DNA from: Cesiribacter sp. SM1
GTDB taxonomy: Bacteria; Bacteroidota; Bacteroidia; Cytophagales; Cyclobacteriaceae
Direction of reading: 5' to 3'
Length of the DNA stretch: 64,000 nucleotides
NCBI RefSeq assembly: GCF_020178975.1
Contig: NZ_JAHXBU010000093.1
Span: 124,001 to 188,000, forward strand
Shown here: positions 8,458 to 19,063 of the stretch, piece after piece
How positions within the stretch are numbered: the stretch's first letter is position 1
Layout of the letters: every line of letters starts with the position of its first letter
The notes under the pieces: model-generated
Told to the model about the DNA's origin: nothing
What the model saw: only the letters and a program-made list of their open reading frames with translations
Database searches by the model: none
Made by a program: the position numbers and the translations under genes

Positions 8458-10194
8458 CTATTTTCTGATCCAGCTTTCTACTTCTTCCAGGCTAGGGTTT
8501 TTCACATCATTGAGCTTCATTTTTTTGCGGGTGCCACAAACATCATTGAAGAGTTTTGTGGGCACGCTGTTCTTCAGTTGCTCAACTGTAAGCACCTTTA
8601 GCTCACGCAATACCGGAATCAATTCTGCACGAACGCCACGGTCCAGGTACTCCTGGTCGGTAGCAAACTGTACCTTTTTCTCAGGGCGCATCTGCGGGAA
8701 GAAGAGCACATCCTGTATGGAGTTGCTGTTGGTCATGATCATGCTCAGGCGGTCTATGCCAATGCCCAGACCAGCCGTTGGCGGCATGCCAAACTCCAGC
8801 GAACGCAAAAAGTCCTCATCCAGCACCATGGCTTCCTCATCGCCACGCTTGCCCAGCTCCAGCTGTTCCTCAAAGCGTCTGCGCTGATCGAGGGGGTCGT
8901 TCAGTTCAGAGAAGGCATTGCAGATCTCTTTACCGTTGCAGATGGCTTCGAAACGCTCTACCAGCCCTTCTTTATCGCGGTGGCGTTTAGCCAGCGGGCT
9001 CATCTCTACGGGGTAATCGGTAATAAAGGTTGGCTGAATAAGATTTGCCTCGCACTTCTCACCAAAGATCTCATCTATAAGCTTGCCTTTGCCCATGCTT
9101 TCATCTACCGGTACGTGCAACTGCTTACACACATCGCGCAGCCCGGCCTCATCCATTTCAGAAATATCGATGCCGGTGAAATGTTCAATGGCCTCAAACA
9201 TGGTAAAGCGCTTCCAGGGGCGCTGGAAGTCAATCACATTCTGGCCTACCTGTACTTTGGTGTCGCCGTGCAGGTCCAGGGCAATGCGCTCTACCATTTC
9301 CTCTACCAGGTCCATCATCCAGGCATAGTCTTTATAAGCTACGTACAGCTCCATCTGGGTGAATTCCGGGTTGTGGAAGCGGCTCATGCCTTCGTTGCGG
9401 AAGTCTTTGGCAAACTCGTAAACGGCATCAAAGCCACCAACAATCAGGCGCTTGAGGTACAACTCATTGGCAATACGCAGGTACAGGGTCATGTCCAGCG
9501 TATTGTGGTGTGTTTTGAATGGTCTTGCAGCCGCACCACCATACAGGGGCTGCAGTATAGGAGTTTCTACCTCCAGATAGCCGCGGCTGTTCAGGAAGTT
9601 TCGCATAGACTGCACCAGCTGTGTGCGCTTGCGGAAGGTTTCACGTACGTGCGGGTTCACGATCAGGTCTACATAACGCATGCGGTAGCGCTGCTCCGGA
9701 TCATCAAAAGCATCGTGTACGTGCTCCACGCCCTGCTCATCTACCTCACGCTTTACAATAGGCAAGGGGCGCAGCGATTTTGAAAGCAGCCTGAACTCAC
9801 GTACGTGAATAGAGATTTCGCCGGTTTGGGTGGTGAATACATGGCCCTTTACACCAATGATATCGCCAATGTCCAGCATTTTCTTGAATACAGTGTTATA
9901 GAGCGTTTTATCCTCACCGGGACAAATATCATCGCGGCGAATATAAAACTGCACACGGCCGGTGGAGTCCTGAATTTCGCCAAAAGAGGCAGAACCCATA
10001 ATACGGGTGCTCATCAGGCGGCCGGCAATAGAAATATCTTTATAGTCGGTTTTACGCTTTTCGTAGTTTTCGTGGATATCCTGCGCCGTAACATTTACTT
10101 CAAACCCTTCGGCAGGATAGGGCTCTATTCCCAATTTGCGGAGCTCCTCCATTTCGTGGCGGCGCCTTATTTCCTGTTCGCTTAACTGATGCAT
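8458..10194 (-). CDS. lysS: Lysyl-tRNA synthetase, class II
   Basis: Charges tRNA-Lys with lysine in the cytoplasm. 578 residues, slightly longer than the E. coli enzyme. The N-terminal OB-fold anticodon-binding domain (about 55-150) includes [14 protein letters not shown]. The catalytic core has class II motif 1 around [13 protein letters not shown], motif 2 as [20 protein letters not shown], and motif 3 as [13 protein letters not shown] followed by [13 protein letters not shown]-terminal extension of about 70 residues follows the usual end of the core and includes a predicted helical segment. The ATG at 10194 is the first in-frame start. A TAnnTTTG-type box lies about 42 bases upstream. It is monocistronic, with its own terminator. 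Confidence 0.97.
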   Translation of the reverse strand: MHQLSEQEIRRRHEMEELRKLGIEPYPAEGFEVNVTAQDIHENYEKRKTDYKDISIAGRLMSTRIMGSASFGEIQDSTGRVQFYIRRDDICPGEDKTLYNTVFKKMLDIGDIIGVKGHVFTTQTGEISIHVREFRLLSKSLRPLPIVKREVDEQGVEHVHDAFDDPEQRYRMRYVDLIVNPHVRETFRKRTQLVQSMRNFLNSRGYLEVETPILQPLYGGAAARPFKTHHNTLDMTLYLRIANELYLKRLIVGGFDAVYEFAKDFRNEGMSRFHNPEFTQMELYVAYKDYAWMMDLVEEMVERIALDLHGDTKVQVGQNVIDFQRPWKRFTMFEAIEHFTGIDISEMDEAGLRDVCKQLHVPVDESMGKGKLIDEIFGEKCEANLIQPTFITDYPVEMSPLAKRHRDKEGLVERFEAICNGKEICNAFSELNDPLDQRRRFEEQLELGKRGDEEAMVLDEDFLRSLEFGMPPTAGLGIGIDRLSMIMTNSNSIQDVLFFPQMRPEKKVQFATDQEYLDRGVRAELIPVLRELKVLTVEQLKNSVPTKLFNDVCGTRKKMKLNDVKNPSLEEVESWIRK

Positions 10195-10235
10195 AGCTTA
10201 AGCCTCTGTTTCTATATATAGTGTAATAAGAACTG

Positions 10236-10243
10236 CAAAGGTA
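10236..10243 (-). promoter_or_regulatory. Possible -7 box (TACCTTTG) of lysS
   Basis: On the minus strand the bases read TACCTTTG, matching the TAnnTTTG -7 element known in Bacteroidota, 41 bases before the lysS ATG. No clear -33 TTG was found at the expected distance, so support is weak. Confidence 0.35.
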
Positions 10244-10400
10244 ACAAAATAGCAGGAGAAATTGGCGGGTGTAGATGAAGGTTTTGGAAACCAGTGCCCC
10301 TGTAAACAGCCTGCCTGCAGGGAAGGCTGGCATTTAACCGGGGTACCAATATCGATGGATGCAAAGCTACAGCTATTTACAGCCATGCCTGCTGAAAATA

Positions 10401-10436
10401 AAAAAGGCTTTCAGCTATAGCTGAAAGCCCTTTTTG
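10401..10436 (-). terminator. Intrinsic terminator of the subtilase gene
   Basis: A perfect 24-base palindrome at 10406-10429 (arm GGCTTTCAGC) flanked by A and T runs, 16 bases past the stop codon of the giant protease gene. It could also work in the plus direction. Confidence 0.88.
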
Positions 10437-10451
10437 CTTTAGAGAACAGGT

Positions 10452-13400
10452 TTATTTAACAACCATTCGTTTAGTGGTTACCTTATCTGCTACCTGCAGC
10501 CTGTACAGGTAAATGCCTGCGGGAAGCTGAGAAGCATCAAAGGTAAACTGGTGCCGGCCAGCATGCTGTACACCCTCCGCCAGGGTGGTAACCGGTATGC
10601 CCAATATGGTAAGTACCTGCAGTTTTACCTGTGCAGCCTCCTCCAGCTGGTAGGAAATGGTGGTTTCCCCCCTGAATGGGTTAGGATAATTTACCAGTTC
10701 GCCGCTGTTTAGCAATGTTACCCTGCTGGTATCATCATCAGCAGCAACAGCAGCTGTAGCTGAGCTTTTCTTGACCTTCTTGCCACCTGTTACTTTTACC
10801 TGGAATGAAGATGCCGTTGAGCCACCCTTACCATCGCTCACATTAACGGTTACAAAAGTATTGCCAGCACTTAAACCAGTTAGCTGCAGCATGTTACCGG
10901 AAACAGCCAGCCCTACTATGCCAGGGTTGCTTGCATTTGCTGTGAAAGTAAGCGGATCATTATCGGGATCCCTGAAGTAGTTGCCCAGGTTTACCGTTTC
11001 CGATTTGCCTGCTTTCAGGTTTTTAGACTTGATCTGCGAAGTAATGTATGGTGCCCTGTTTTGATCCGTTACGCGAACCACTACTTTCACCTGGTTCACT
11101 TCTCCCAGGTCGTCAGTTGCTTCTACTGTAAAAGTGTAAATGCCACTCTGGTCGTATGCCGGTTTAAAGCTGACTCTGGCAGCGGCAGCGGTATAGCTGA
11201 AGTTTACATTATCATAGCTTTCCTGTAAGTTGTACTCCATGATCTGGCCATCTGTATCCGCAGCTTTTACCTCAAACACCAGCTGGCTGCCTTCATTCAC
11301 CCTTAAGGTATCTGCAGGGTAATCTACAAACTGTGGCAGGCTGTTTATGCGTACCCTTACCGGTATACTGGTATTGCGGTTAAAGGGATCGTTCGAGCTG
11401 AAATTCACCCTTGCAAAGTATTCGCCGGCATCCAGCTGAGTGGCGTCCATGATTACGCGCACTTCATCTGTGCTGCCTGCTGCAAGGGTTCCGCTTTCAG
11501 GATCGAGGCTTATCCATTCCCTGCTGCTCTGCAGGGCTCTTACTTTAGCTGCAGTATTTGGCAAGTCGCCATCAAATGGAGCCCATGAAAGGCCCTGATC
11601 ACCGCTGTACCAGAAGATACCTTCAACACCTGTTACATCAAAGTTAACTCCCTGGCTGAAGATCATGCTCGTAGGATAGAAGAAGACTACCCAGAAGGTT
11701 TCGCCCGGTGCAAAGGCAATGGGTTCATTCAGGCTGATCAGTTCAAAATCACCTTCTGCAGAACCTCCGCTTACTTCCTGTGATGCTATTTCCGTAGCCG
11801 TAGCCGGATCGGTGCCTCCAGCATAAACAGACATGATAATTGACTCTGTGCTGCCTTCTGTTCTATAGAAGTTTCTGACATGCGATAGCGTAAAGCCAGC
11901 TTCAGGACTTACAAACCTGGTTGCAGATGCAAAAGGAATGCTGGGATCAGGAATGCCCACAAAATCATCAGCAATATTGCCAGTATCATAAGAAATGGAG
12001 TCTGTAAAATCAATATCACTGGCAGGTACTTTGCTAACGCCTGCCCTTACCGCTTTAACGCCTGCACGTGCAACCGGTGCACTGGAAGGCCTGGCAAGTG
12101 GTTTTACAGATGCCTGCACATTACTGTTGCTAAAGCCACCTAACAGGTACGATACACGGGCGCTGTACTCCAGCAGGCTGTTACCACTGTTGGAAATATT
12201 AATGATATCTACGCCTGTTTCGGTGCTTTTGAGTACAGCCGTAATGGTGTCTCCGGCTGTTGAGGCAGTAAATACTGGCGGTTCTACACCTTCACCCATC
12301 AGTGATATGGTGTATTGCTCATCGCTGGCATCATCACTTTCAAAGACCAGCCCGGCCTCCAGGATACCCAGTGTTGTTGGCGCAAAGGTTACATCCAAAG
12401 CTGCTTCCTCATTGGGTGCTATTACCAGTGGTGCTTCAAACGCTACGGTAAAGGCATCGGGATTGGTGGTGTAAACGGCAGAAACAGTCAGTGCTTTATA
12501 GCCTGTGTTCTTCACCATTACCTGCTGTGTGGCAGTGAATACGGAGTCCTGGTGCACATAAACAGAGCCAAACTCAAGTGTAGCCGGGCTCACTTCAATT
12601 TCTGGCATGCCGGAAGTAACCAGTGTAACAGGGATAATTATTAGCGGGTTTACAACATCGTTGCTGTTTACTGTTACCTCATCTGTATAAGTACCATCTG
12701 GCAGGCTGCGTGCATCCAGCACAATGGGTACTTTTACACTCTGGCCGGGGGCCACAGAGCCTGTTGCTGGGGCTGTAAATTCAATTGCCAGCCCGTTAAC
12801 AATGTAGGCACTGTTGAATACAACCTCAATACCATCGGTGCCCGCTGCATTTTCTATACCTACTGTGGAAGCGTTCAGGAAGTTAGCGGTTTCAACATCC
12901 TGGTACAGCATTCTGATTTTACCATCAGCATAAAGGATTATCTGGAAAGTAACAGATCCTTCACGGTCGGAGCCATAAGCGCCAACATTTGTAAACTGCA
13001 CCACAAAATGTTCTGCATTTGCCTTGTAATGCACAGTGCCGCTTACGGTGCCAGGTTCCAGGTCATCCCAGAATCCGGCAATCAGGTTATTGATTCCTTC
13101 TGAAACAGGTATACGTTCGTTTGTAAAGGTACTGCCGGGCTGCTCGCCGAAATAGAGTATACCACTTGCCGAAACAAATACAGTTTGGTGGCGACTGCCA
13201 TAGAAGTTAAAGCCAAAACCAATGGGCACTTCTACAGCACCGTCGGCAAAAGAACCATTGTTCAGGCTTTCTGTTATATCGGTTCCGCTGCCAGTAATAT
13301 CAGTCCATTCAAAATCTGGTCCGCCACGGTCTTTGTTATCTTCCCAGGTGTAGCCAAATGCTTCGTCGTTGCCTCCGACATAACGTACAGGGGTGCCCTT

Positions 13401-16400
13401 TCTAAGGTCGGGCTCTCCTTTAGCTGGTAAGCTTTCAGAAGCAGCCAGTGTTTCGGCACTGGTCACAACGGCATCTTTGGGCTTAAACCAGTAAGTGCCT
13501 GCAATGGTGTAATCAAGCCTGTAGCTGCCAGAGTTTGAGATCAGGAGCGTATCGTAGGCAAGTTCTCCGGAAGCAGCCTGTGCATTTATTTCCTCGGGCA
13601 TTACACTGATTACCGGCGGATCTACACCAATGCCTGTCAGCGCTACTTCAACAGGGCTGTCAGAGCCGTCGCTTACAATAATCAGCACAGCTTCTGCTGC
13701 TCCGGCACTGGCTGGTGTAAAGGTTACGGGCACTCTTATGCTACTTTCAGGTTCTATGGTTACGGGACCATCAAAATCTACTGTAAAAGCACCGCCGGCA
13801 GCTGAAATACTGCTCACTGTCATTTCTTTGGATCCGGTATTCTGAATAGAGATTCCAAGTGTTTTATCCAGACCAACAAACAGGCTGTCGAATGCCAGGG
13901 AGCCAGGATTTACAGCAATTTCAGGTGTGCCTATCACTGTTAAGGTAAAAGGTACAGCCAGGGCTGAGTTTACAGGGTCGTTGCTTTCAATGATCAGGTC
14001 CTGGCGGTAGGTTCCGTCAAACAGCTCGCGGGCATCGAGTGTTACAGTTACCGTTGTATTGCCTCCTACCGGAACAATGCCTGATAGCCTGGAAACACTG
14101 GATATGAACTCCGGGGCAGGGGGCATTATTACTACAGCCAGGTTATCTTTTACATAGCTGTTATTGTAAACCACCTGTGCGCCATCGGTGCCTGCAGCAT
14201 TTTCAATACCAATGGTGGCACTGCTGCTGCTGGCCAGGGTGCTCATTTCCTTATAGTAGAAATAGATTCTGCCGCTGGGCTGCACTTTTACCTGGAAGGT
14301 AGCAGTGCCTGCGTCGGCATAGCTGCCTACCTCATGATACTGAACGGTTAAGCCCTCGGTGTTAAGGGTATAGAAGACCTTACCTGTGTTGCCAAATGGA
14401 CGCAAATCGTCCCAGTAAGGCGCAATCAGATCGTTAGGTTCCGATGCATCTGGCAGCTGGCTGTTCATCCAGCTGTTACCATCTGTTCCGAAGGTAAGGT
14501 ATCCGTTGGCGGTAATCAGTATGCTGTTTTTTGTTTCGCCGTAAAACTTCAGGTTAAAGGGCAGGTCAATTTCAACAGCGCCATCGTCGCTGTCGGGTAG
14601 TATCTCTGTGCCGGTTTCTGAAATATCTTCCCAGATAAAGGCAGGGCCTCCTTCGGTGTCGCTGTCAATCCAGGTATAGCCAAAGTCAAGATCGGCGCCA
14701 GCACCTAATACAACAGGGTGCCCCATGGGCTCCGGACCGCCTTTTTCCTGAGTCTGGCTTTGCTTGGGCAAATCCAGGGGAGAGGTGTTGTTTTTCTTAA
14801 CAGCAGGATTGGTCAGCAGGCTTTGTGCAGCAAAATCGGGGAAAGAAAACTGCAGCGGATAATTGCCGGTATTAGATATTGTAATTGTTTCTGTGCCTGT
14901 TTCCCCGGCATCCAGCGTAGTGCTGATCTGCTCAGGATTTACGCCAATAACAGGAGGTGCAGTGCCGGTGCCGACCAGTGCCACCTGTACAGAAGTATAG
15001 TCTGGATCGTTGGTAATGAGGTTAAGCGTTGCATTGATGTTGCCAAGATCATTTGGCGCAAAGATAACCATAAGCGTTGCCTCCTCACCCGGAGCCAGGT
15101 TAAGGCTGCTCAGGTCAGTTGTGTAAGCAGGGTGGGATGTGTTGATCTCCTCAATCACCAGCGCACCCAGGCCCTCATTTTTGATGAGTACAGGTAAAGC
15201 TTTCTGAGCCCCAACAAACACACTTCCAAACTCGAGCAACTCACTGTCTACAGCAATACCCGGCAGCTGACCACTTACTTCTACAGCAGCAGGTACGCTT
15301 ACAGTAGGTGTGTTGGGGTCGTCGCTGTTTACCAGAATGTTGAAGAGGTAGTTGCCATTGGCTACATTTTGGGCATCGAAGCTTACAGTTACGTCAACCG
15401 TCTGGCCAGATTCCACACTGCCGGATGCAGGATCGAAACTAAGCCAGTCGGCACTGGCACCGGAGGCACTAAGGGCTCTTACTTTAAATACAAAGCCGGA
15501 TGGGCTGAAGGAGAAGCCTCCATCGCCGCTGAAGAAAAAGGTGTTAGGGCGCTGAGCAATATCAGTGTCTACTCCCTGTGGAAATTCAATATCCAGCGGA
15601 TATTTGTTTACTACCCAGAAAACATCTCCGGCTGTAAAATTCTGTGCCTGCTCCAGCGGTATTATAAAGAATTCGCCTTCGGTGCTTTCCAGCTGCACCT
15701 CCTGCGAGAGCAGCAGCTCGGCAGCAGCTATGTCGCTTCCCCTGTATACTTCTACAATGATGGTGGGACTGCTGCTGAATTCTGTACGCAAAAAATTACG
15801 CACATGGGTAAGGCTGAAGCTGGGCTGCTCTACCTCAAAGCGAACGGCACTGGTGTAACCTCCGCCAATTAAGCCCGAAAAGTCTTCGGCTGTAGCGTCT
15901 CCGGCATCATAATAAATGGAGTCGCTGGCGTTTAAAAAAGTACTCACCCCGCCCACACTTTTCTTCAGGCCTTTATTTGCCAGCTGCTCGCTGGCATTGG
16001 CCTTGCTACCTTTGCCGTATTTAGTAAGATCTACCGATTGCAGGCCATTGCCAGGAAAGAGCAGCCTGGTCTGGCTCTGGCTCACCAGGTTGGAGCTTAG
16101 GTTAAAATCAAGGGCAGCACCTGTGCCCTCATTGGTGATGCTCAGCGTTCTGGTGGCCACAGGGTTAGTGGCAGCATCAATGGTTACTTCAAAAGATCCC
16201 GGCGTTACGCTAATAACCGGGGCATTTTCTGTTGTGCCGCTGGCAGTGTTGGAAATGGGGGAAGCGTTGCCAAAAAAATCTATGGCTTTCAGCGCAAAGT
16301 AATAGGTGGTGGTTGGCGCCAGCCCTGTAACGGTGTGGCTCTGCACTTCGCCAGCACCGGCGGCAGGAGGCATGTCGCTTACCAGCATTGCCTCGTTGAA

Positions 16401-18041
16401 ATTGGCAGCGGTGATTGGCTCAGTAGCGTAACGCATTTCGTAGGAGCTGGCTTTGCCGTTACCAGGGTCTGCGGGGGCAGTCCAGCTTAACTGCAGGGCT
16501 GTCTGAAAAGCATCTGTAACGGCAAGATCGGTAATGGCTTCGGGTGCCTGGCCGTCATCTTCCTGCAGCGCATTAAATGCATTTAGCCTGCCGGAGCCAA
16601 AGCCATCCGGCATGGTGGCTACTTTATCGGTGGTTTCTACCAGGCGGTCCCACACCTGCTGGGGTGTAATATTGCCTGCAAACTTGGAGATGATGAGGGC
16701 CGCTACACCAGATACGTGGGGGCAGGCCATGGAGGTACCGTTAAAGCTTGCGTAGCTATTGCCAGGCACTGTGCTTACTACCCCAACAGCGGGAGCGGTA
16801 ATTTCAACCCAGGGGCCAAAGTTGGAGCTGGTGTAGCGTGTATCGTTGCGGTCGCTGCCGGCTACTGCCAGTACAGGCTCATAAAAGCCCGGATACCAGT
16901 TGTTGTTAGATCCACTGTTGCCAGCTGCAAAAATTACTATGCCACCCTGCATTGGTCCACGGGGGTTGCCATTTTCGTCGTAGCCAGCTTCTGCAATAAA
17001 ATAGTCAATGGCATCCAGTACAGATTGTTCAAATACACCGGGATTGGTATAGCCCCAGCTGTTCTGCGAGATAACAGCGCCGTTGTCTGCAGCATAGATG
17101 TAGGTTTCATCAAAGCCGCCAACACCAACCGCACCAAAGGCAGAGAGCGACATCAGGCGGGCACCATCGGTGCCGTTGCCACTGCCACCGGCTACACCGG
17201 CCACGCCAACACCATTGTTTGTTACGCCTGCTACTGTGCCACCTACGTGTGTGCCGTGGTCATCTGCAGGGATGTTGCCGTTGTTATCACCAAAGTTATA
17301 GCCATACACATCGTCAACAAAACCGTTGTTGTCGTCGTCGAGGCCGTTACCCGGGATTTCACCAGTATTGATCCACATGTTTGCCGTAATGTCGGAGTGG
17401 CTTACATCAATACCGCCATCGGTAACAGCAACAATAACACCGGGATCGCCTGTTTCGCTCTGCCAGGCATCAAACAGGCTTATGTCTGCCCCTGGCGTAC
17501 CGCCACCCTGGCCGGTATTGTTATAGTGCCATTGTGTGTTAAGCTGAGGGTCGTTGGGCGGGTTGGGCAGCGGGTCGAAAACAGCAGCGGTGGCTTCCTT
17601 ATGCACCATTGATTCTACACCAATGGTTTTTTCATAAACACCCTCTGCCTGTTCTACATCTGCAAGTTTTGCAAAAGACTTTATGGCATCAAGGGTAGAG
17701 GTTCCTTCTGCCAGCTGAAGCTCGTACCACTGGTGCAGACCCCATTTGCGGTGTTTGGCTTCGAACTTGCCTGCAGGCCTGAATACGCGCTTTAAAGAAG
17801 TTACTTTATGCTGTTTATTAAGTTTGTCTACAGGTGATAAACCTGTTTGTACAAAGCCCTCTGCTGTTTTCTGTTTTTTACTCTTTTCTATTTTGTCAGC
17901 AAAGTTTTTCTTGAATTTAACCCTTAGTACTTGCTGTTGAACTCCATTGACATTTTGGGCATGTACCTGAAGTGTATGGAAGAAAATCAGGCATAGAATT
18001 ATAGCCCAGGAAGCAAAAGCTTCATAGTAAATTTTTTTCAT
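10452..18041 (-). CDS. Giant secreted subtilisin-like serine protease with T9SS sorting domain
   Basis: 2,529 residues, far longer than typical subtilases. Signal peptide 1-28; propeptide-like region to about 170. Catalytic S8 domain about 170-500 with D208 (AVTDGGIDVSHSD), H262 (DDHGTHVGG) and S437 (NGTSMACPHVSG). A fibronectin type III domain follows (about 505-610). Then come alternating choice-of-anchor D/Hydin-like beta domains (for example IEVSPATLEFGSVYV) and two kinds of duplicated module: two copies of a unit with THVRNFLRTE or SHVRNFYRTE, and two copies of a unit with GIENAAGTDG. Cadherin-like domains come next. A T9SS type A tail starts at N2451 (NYPNPF) and ends KRMVVK. It should cross the outer membrane by T9SS and be released or surface-attached. 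Substrate unknown. The gene stands alone, with its own terminator. Confidence 0.93.
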   Translation of the reverse strand: MKKIYYEAFASWAIILCLIFFHTLQVHAQNVNGVQQQVLRVKFKKNFADKIEKSKKQKTAEGFVQTGLSPVDKLNKQHKVTSLKRVFRPAGKFEAKHRKWGLHQWYELQLAEGTSTLDAIKSFAKLADVEQAEGVYEKTIGVESMVHKEATAAVFDPLPNPPNDPQLNTQWHYNNTGQGGGTPGADISLFDAWQSETGDPGVIVAVTDGGIDVSHSDITANMWINTGEIPGNGLDDDNNGFVDDVYGYNFGDNNGNIPADDHGTHVGGTVAGVTNNGVGVAGVAGGSGNGTDGARLMSLSAFGAVGVGGFDETYIYAADNGAVISQNSWGYTNPGVFEQSVLDAIDYFIAEAGYDENGNPRGPMQGGIVIFAAGNSGSNNNWYPGFYEPVLAVAGSDRNDTRYTSSNFGPWVEITAPAVGVVSTVPGNSYASFNGTSMACPHVSGVAALIISKFAGNITPQQVWDRLVETTDKVATMPDGFGSGRLNAFNALQEDDGQAPEAITDLAVTDAFQTALQLSWTAPADPGNGKASSYEMRYATEPITAANFNEAMLVSDMPPAAGAGEVQSHTVTGLAPTTTYYFALKAIDFFGNASPISNTASGTTENAPVISVTPGSFEVTIDAATNPVATRTLSITNEGTGAALDFNLSSNLVSQSQTRLLFPGNGLQSVDLTKYGKGSKANASEQLANKGLKKSVGGVSTFLNASDSIYYDAGDATAEDFSGLIGGGYTSAVRFEVEQPSFSLTHVRNFLRTEFSSSPTIIVEVYRGSDIAAAELLLSQEVQLESTEGEFFIIPLEQAQNFTAGDVFWVVNKYPLDIEFPQGVDTDIAQRPNTFFFSGDGGFSFSPSGFVFKVRALSASGASADWLSFDPASGSVESGQTVDVTVSFDAQNVANGNYLFNILVNSDDPNTPTVSVPAAVEVSGQLPGIAVDSELLEFGSVFVGAQKALPVLIKNEGLGALVIEEINTSHPAYTTDLSSLNLAPGEEATLMVIFAPNDLGNINATLNLITNDPDYTSVQVALVGTGTAPPVIGVNPEQISTTLDAGETGTETITISNTGNYPLQFSFPDFAAQSLLTNPAVKKNNTSPLDLPKQSQTQEKGGPEPMGHPVVLGAGADLDFGYTWIDSDTEGGPAFIWEDISETGTEILPDSDDGAVEIDLPFNLKFYGETKNSILITANGYLTFGTDGNSWMNSQLPDASEPNDLIAPYWDDLRPFGNTGKVFYTLNTEGLTVQYHEVGSYADAGTATFQVKVQPSGRIYFYYKEMSTLASSSSATIGIENAAGTDGAQVVYNNSYVKDNLAVVIMPPAPEFISSVSRLSGIVPVGGNTTVTVTLDARELFDGTYRQDLIIESNDPVNSALAVPFTLTVIGTPEIAVNPGSLAFDSLFVGLDKTLGISIQNTGSKEMTVSSISAAGGAFTVDFDGPVTIEPESSIRVPVTFTPASAGAAEAVLIIVSDGSDSPVEVALTGIGVDPPVISVMPEEINAQAASGELAYDTLLISNSGSYRLDYTIAGTYWFKPKDAVVTSAETLAASESLPAKGEPDLRKGTPVRYVGGNDEAFGYTWEDNKDRGGPDFEWTDITGSGTDITESLNNGSFADGAVEVPIGFGFNFYGSRHQTVFVSASGILYFGEQPGSTFTNERIPVSEGINNLIAGFWDDLEPGTVSGTVHYKANAEHFVVQFTNVGAYGSDREGSVTFQIILYADGKIRMLYQDVETANFLNASTVGIENAAGTDGIEVVFNSAYIVNGLAIEFTAPATGSVAPGQSVKVPIVLDARSLPDGTYTDEVTVNSNDVVNPLIIIPVTLVTSGMPEIEVSPATLEFGSVYVHQDSVFTATQQVMVKNTGYKALTVSAVYTTNPDAFTVAFEAPLVIAPNEEAALDVTFAPTTLGILEAGLVFESDDASDEQYTISLMGEGVEPPVFTASTAGDTITAVLKSTETGVDIINISNSGNSLLEYSARVSYLLGGFSNSNVQASVKPLARPSSAPVARAGVKAVRAGVSKVPASDIDFTDSISYDTGNIADDFVGIPDPSIPFASATRFVSPEAGFTLSHVRNFYRTEGSTESIIMSVYAGGTDPATATEIASQEVSGGSAEGDFELISLNEPIAFAPGETFWVVFFYPTSMIFSQGVNFDVTGVEGIFWYSGDQGLSWAPFDGDLPNTAAKVRALQSSREWISLDPESGTLAAGSTDEVRVIMDATQLDAGEYFARVNFSSNDPFNRNTSIPVRVRINSLPQFVDYPADTLRVNEGSQLVFEVKAADTDGQIMEYNLQESYDNVNFSYTAAAARVSFKPAYDQSGIYTFTVEATDDLGEVNQVKVVVRVTDQNRAPYITSQIKSKNLKAGKSETVNLGNYFRDPDNDPLTFTANASNPGIVGLAVSGNMLQLTGLSAGNTFVTVNVSDGKGGSTASSFQVKVTGGKKVKKSSATAAVAADDDTSRVTLLNSGELVNYPNPFRGETTISYQLEEAAQVKLQVLTILGIPVTTLAEGVQHAGRHQFTFDASQLPAGIYLYRLQVADKVTTKRMVVK

Positions 18042-19063
18042 ATGGGAACGCTGGAAAAATTAGAGAAACAAAAAGTGGTAGTAGAAATTGGATCCTGAAA
18101 GCAGGTGTTTCAGTAAAAAAAGCACAATGCGAAGCTTGACAGCCAAAATAATGGCTGTAGTAAAACCGGATCAGCTGCCTGCACCCAAAAAAGGTGGGTG
18201 TTATTATAAATAATATGGAAAAGCGGCCCTGGTGCTCCCTTGCAGGGAGTATAATGTCGTATTTAAAGGTAGGTTATAACATTACTTATAACAAGTAATT
18301 TTAATTATATTATTTTAATATATGAATAATCTAATTAAAGCTTGCTTGGTACTACAGGCTTAAGCTGTTTCTGCAGCATGTTAGGAGGCATGTAAATTTG
18401 TTTCAGGTGCAGTAATCGTAGCATAAATATCCTCACAGATGCGGAATTGGCATGCTTTGAAGAAGAAAGAGGTTCAGTTCTGTTGATAGCATGCCTGGTA
18501 CATAGCTGGTATGTGCTCATGCTATGCTGCATTTTTAAAATTGACTACAATTTATTGTATTGGAAACATTATATTTACAATGTTCAATCATTGAATTGTA
18601 CTATAAAGCTATGTTGAGCATTATGAGCACTTTCTGTATAAAAGCTGAACGGGAATCAATGATCCGCTCCTCCAGTATGCCGCCAGCAGATGCCAAACAT
18701 CAAAAGCAGGGTTTAGGTTATTCTGCTGCTCTACATCCTGCACGATGTTGTTGTAATGCAGGCTGATGCTTAACTTTGGGACTCTAGCCAGGATGGGCCG
18801 CATGCCAGGTGCTTCAACTTTTCCTGCAGCCCCGAATTAATAAGAAGCTAGGCTGCATAGATGATGAGGGCATGCTGCAGCAGAGGGCCTAGGGGCTGTA
18901 TCAACAAGCCACCGAATATTTTTGTGTTTCTTACGGAAGTAGAAACAATTTTTAATGAAAACAGTATACAGAAGGTGCAGGGAAACAGTAGGCTGAGCGT
19001 GAAAGGTAAAATTCCCTTCAGACCCGTTAACGTAAGCTTTCTATCTTTTTATTTTATCTTTTA
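18042..19063. other. 1-kb gene-free stretch
   Basis: 1,022 bases upstream of both the giant protease gene (minus) and the first small lipoprotein gene (plus). ORFs of 60-68 codons exist on both strands but lack any recognisable protein signature and overlap one another. An AT-rich block at about 18250-18345 and two TACAA/TTGTA inverted repeats (18546-18559 and 18576-18600) are the only structure seen. It may contain decayed coding sequence or an unrecognised small RNA; neither can be shown by eye. Confidence 0.5.
18917..18924 (+). promoter_or_regulatory. Possible -7 box (TATTTTTG) upstream of lipoprotein gene
   Basis: Matches TAnnTTTG, about 140 bases upstream of the lipoprotein ATG. No good -33 partner; tentative. 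Confidence 0.25.

Noticed and set aside
8980-9783. A 267-codon plus-strand ORF opposite lysS
   Set aside because: Antisense shadow of the synthetase core; no recognisable domain.
16716-17612. A 298-codon plus-strand ORF opposite the subtilase catalytic domain
   Set aside because: Antisense to the intact catalytic domain; the composition is a mirror of Gly/Val/Asn-rich coding and shows no protein pattern.
18335-18803. Short ORFs of 60-68 codons in the 1-kb gap
   Set aside because: No start-signal context, no protein pattern and mutual overlap; kept as an unexplained region instead.
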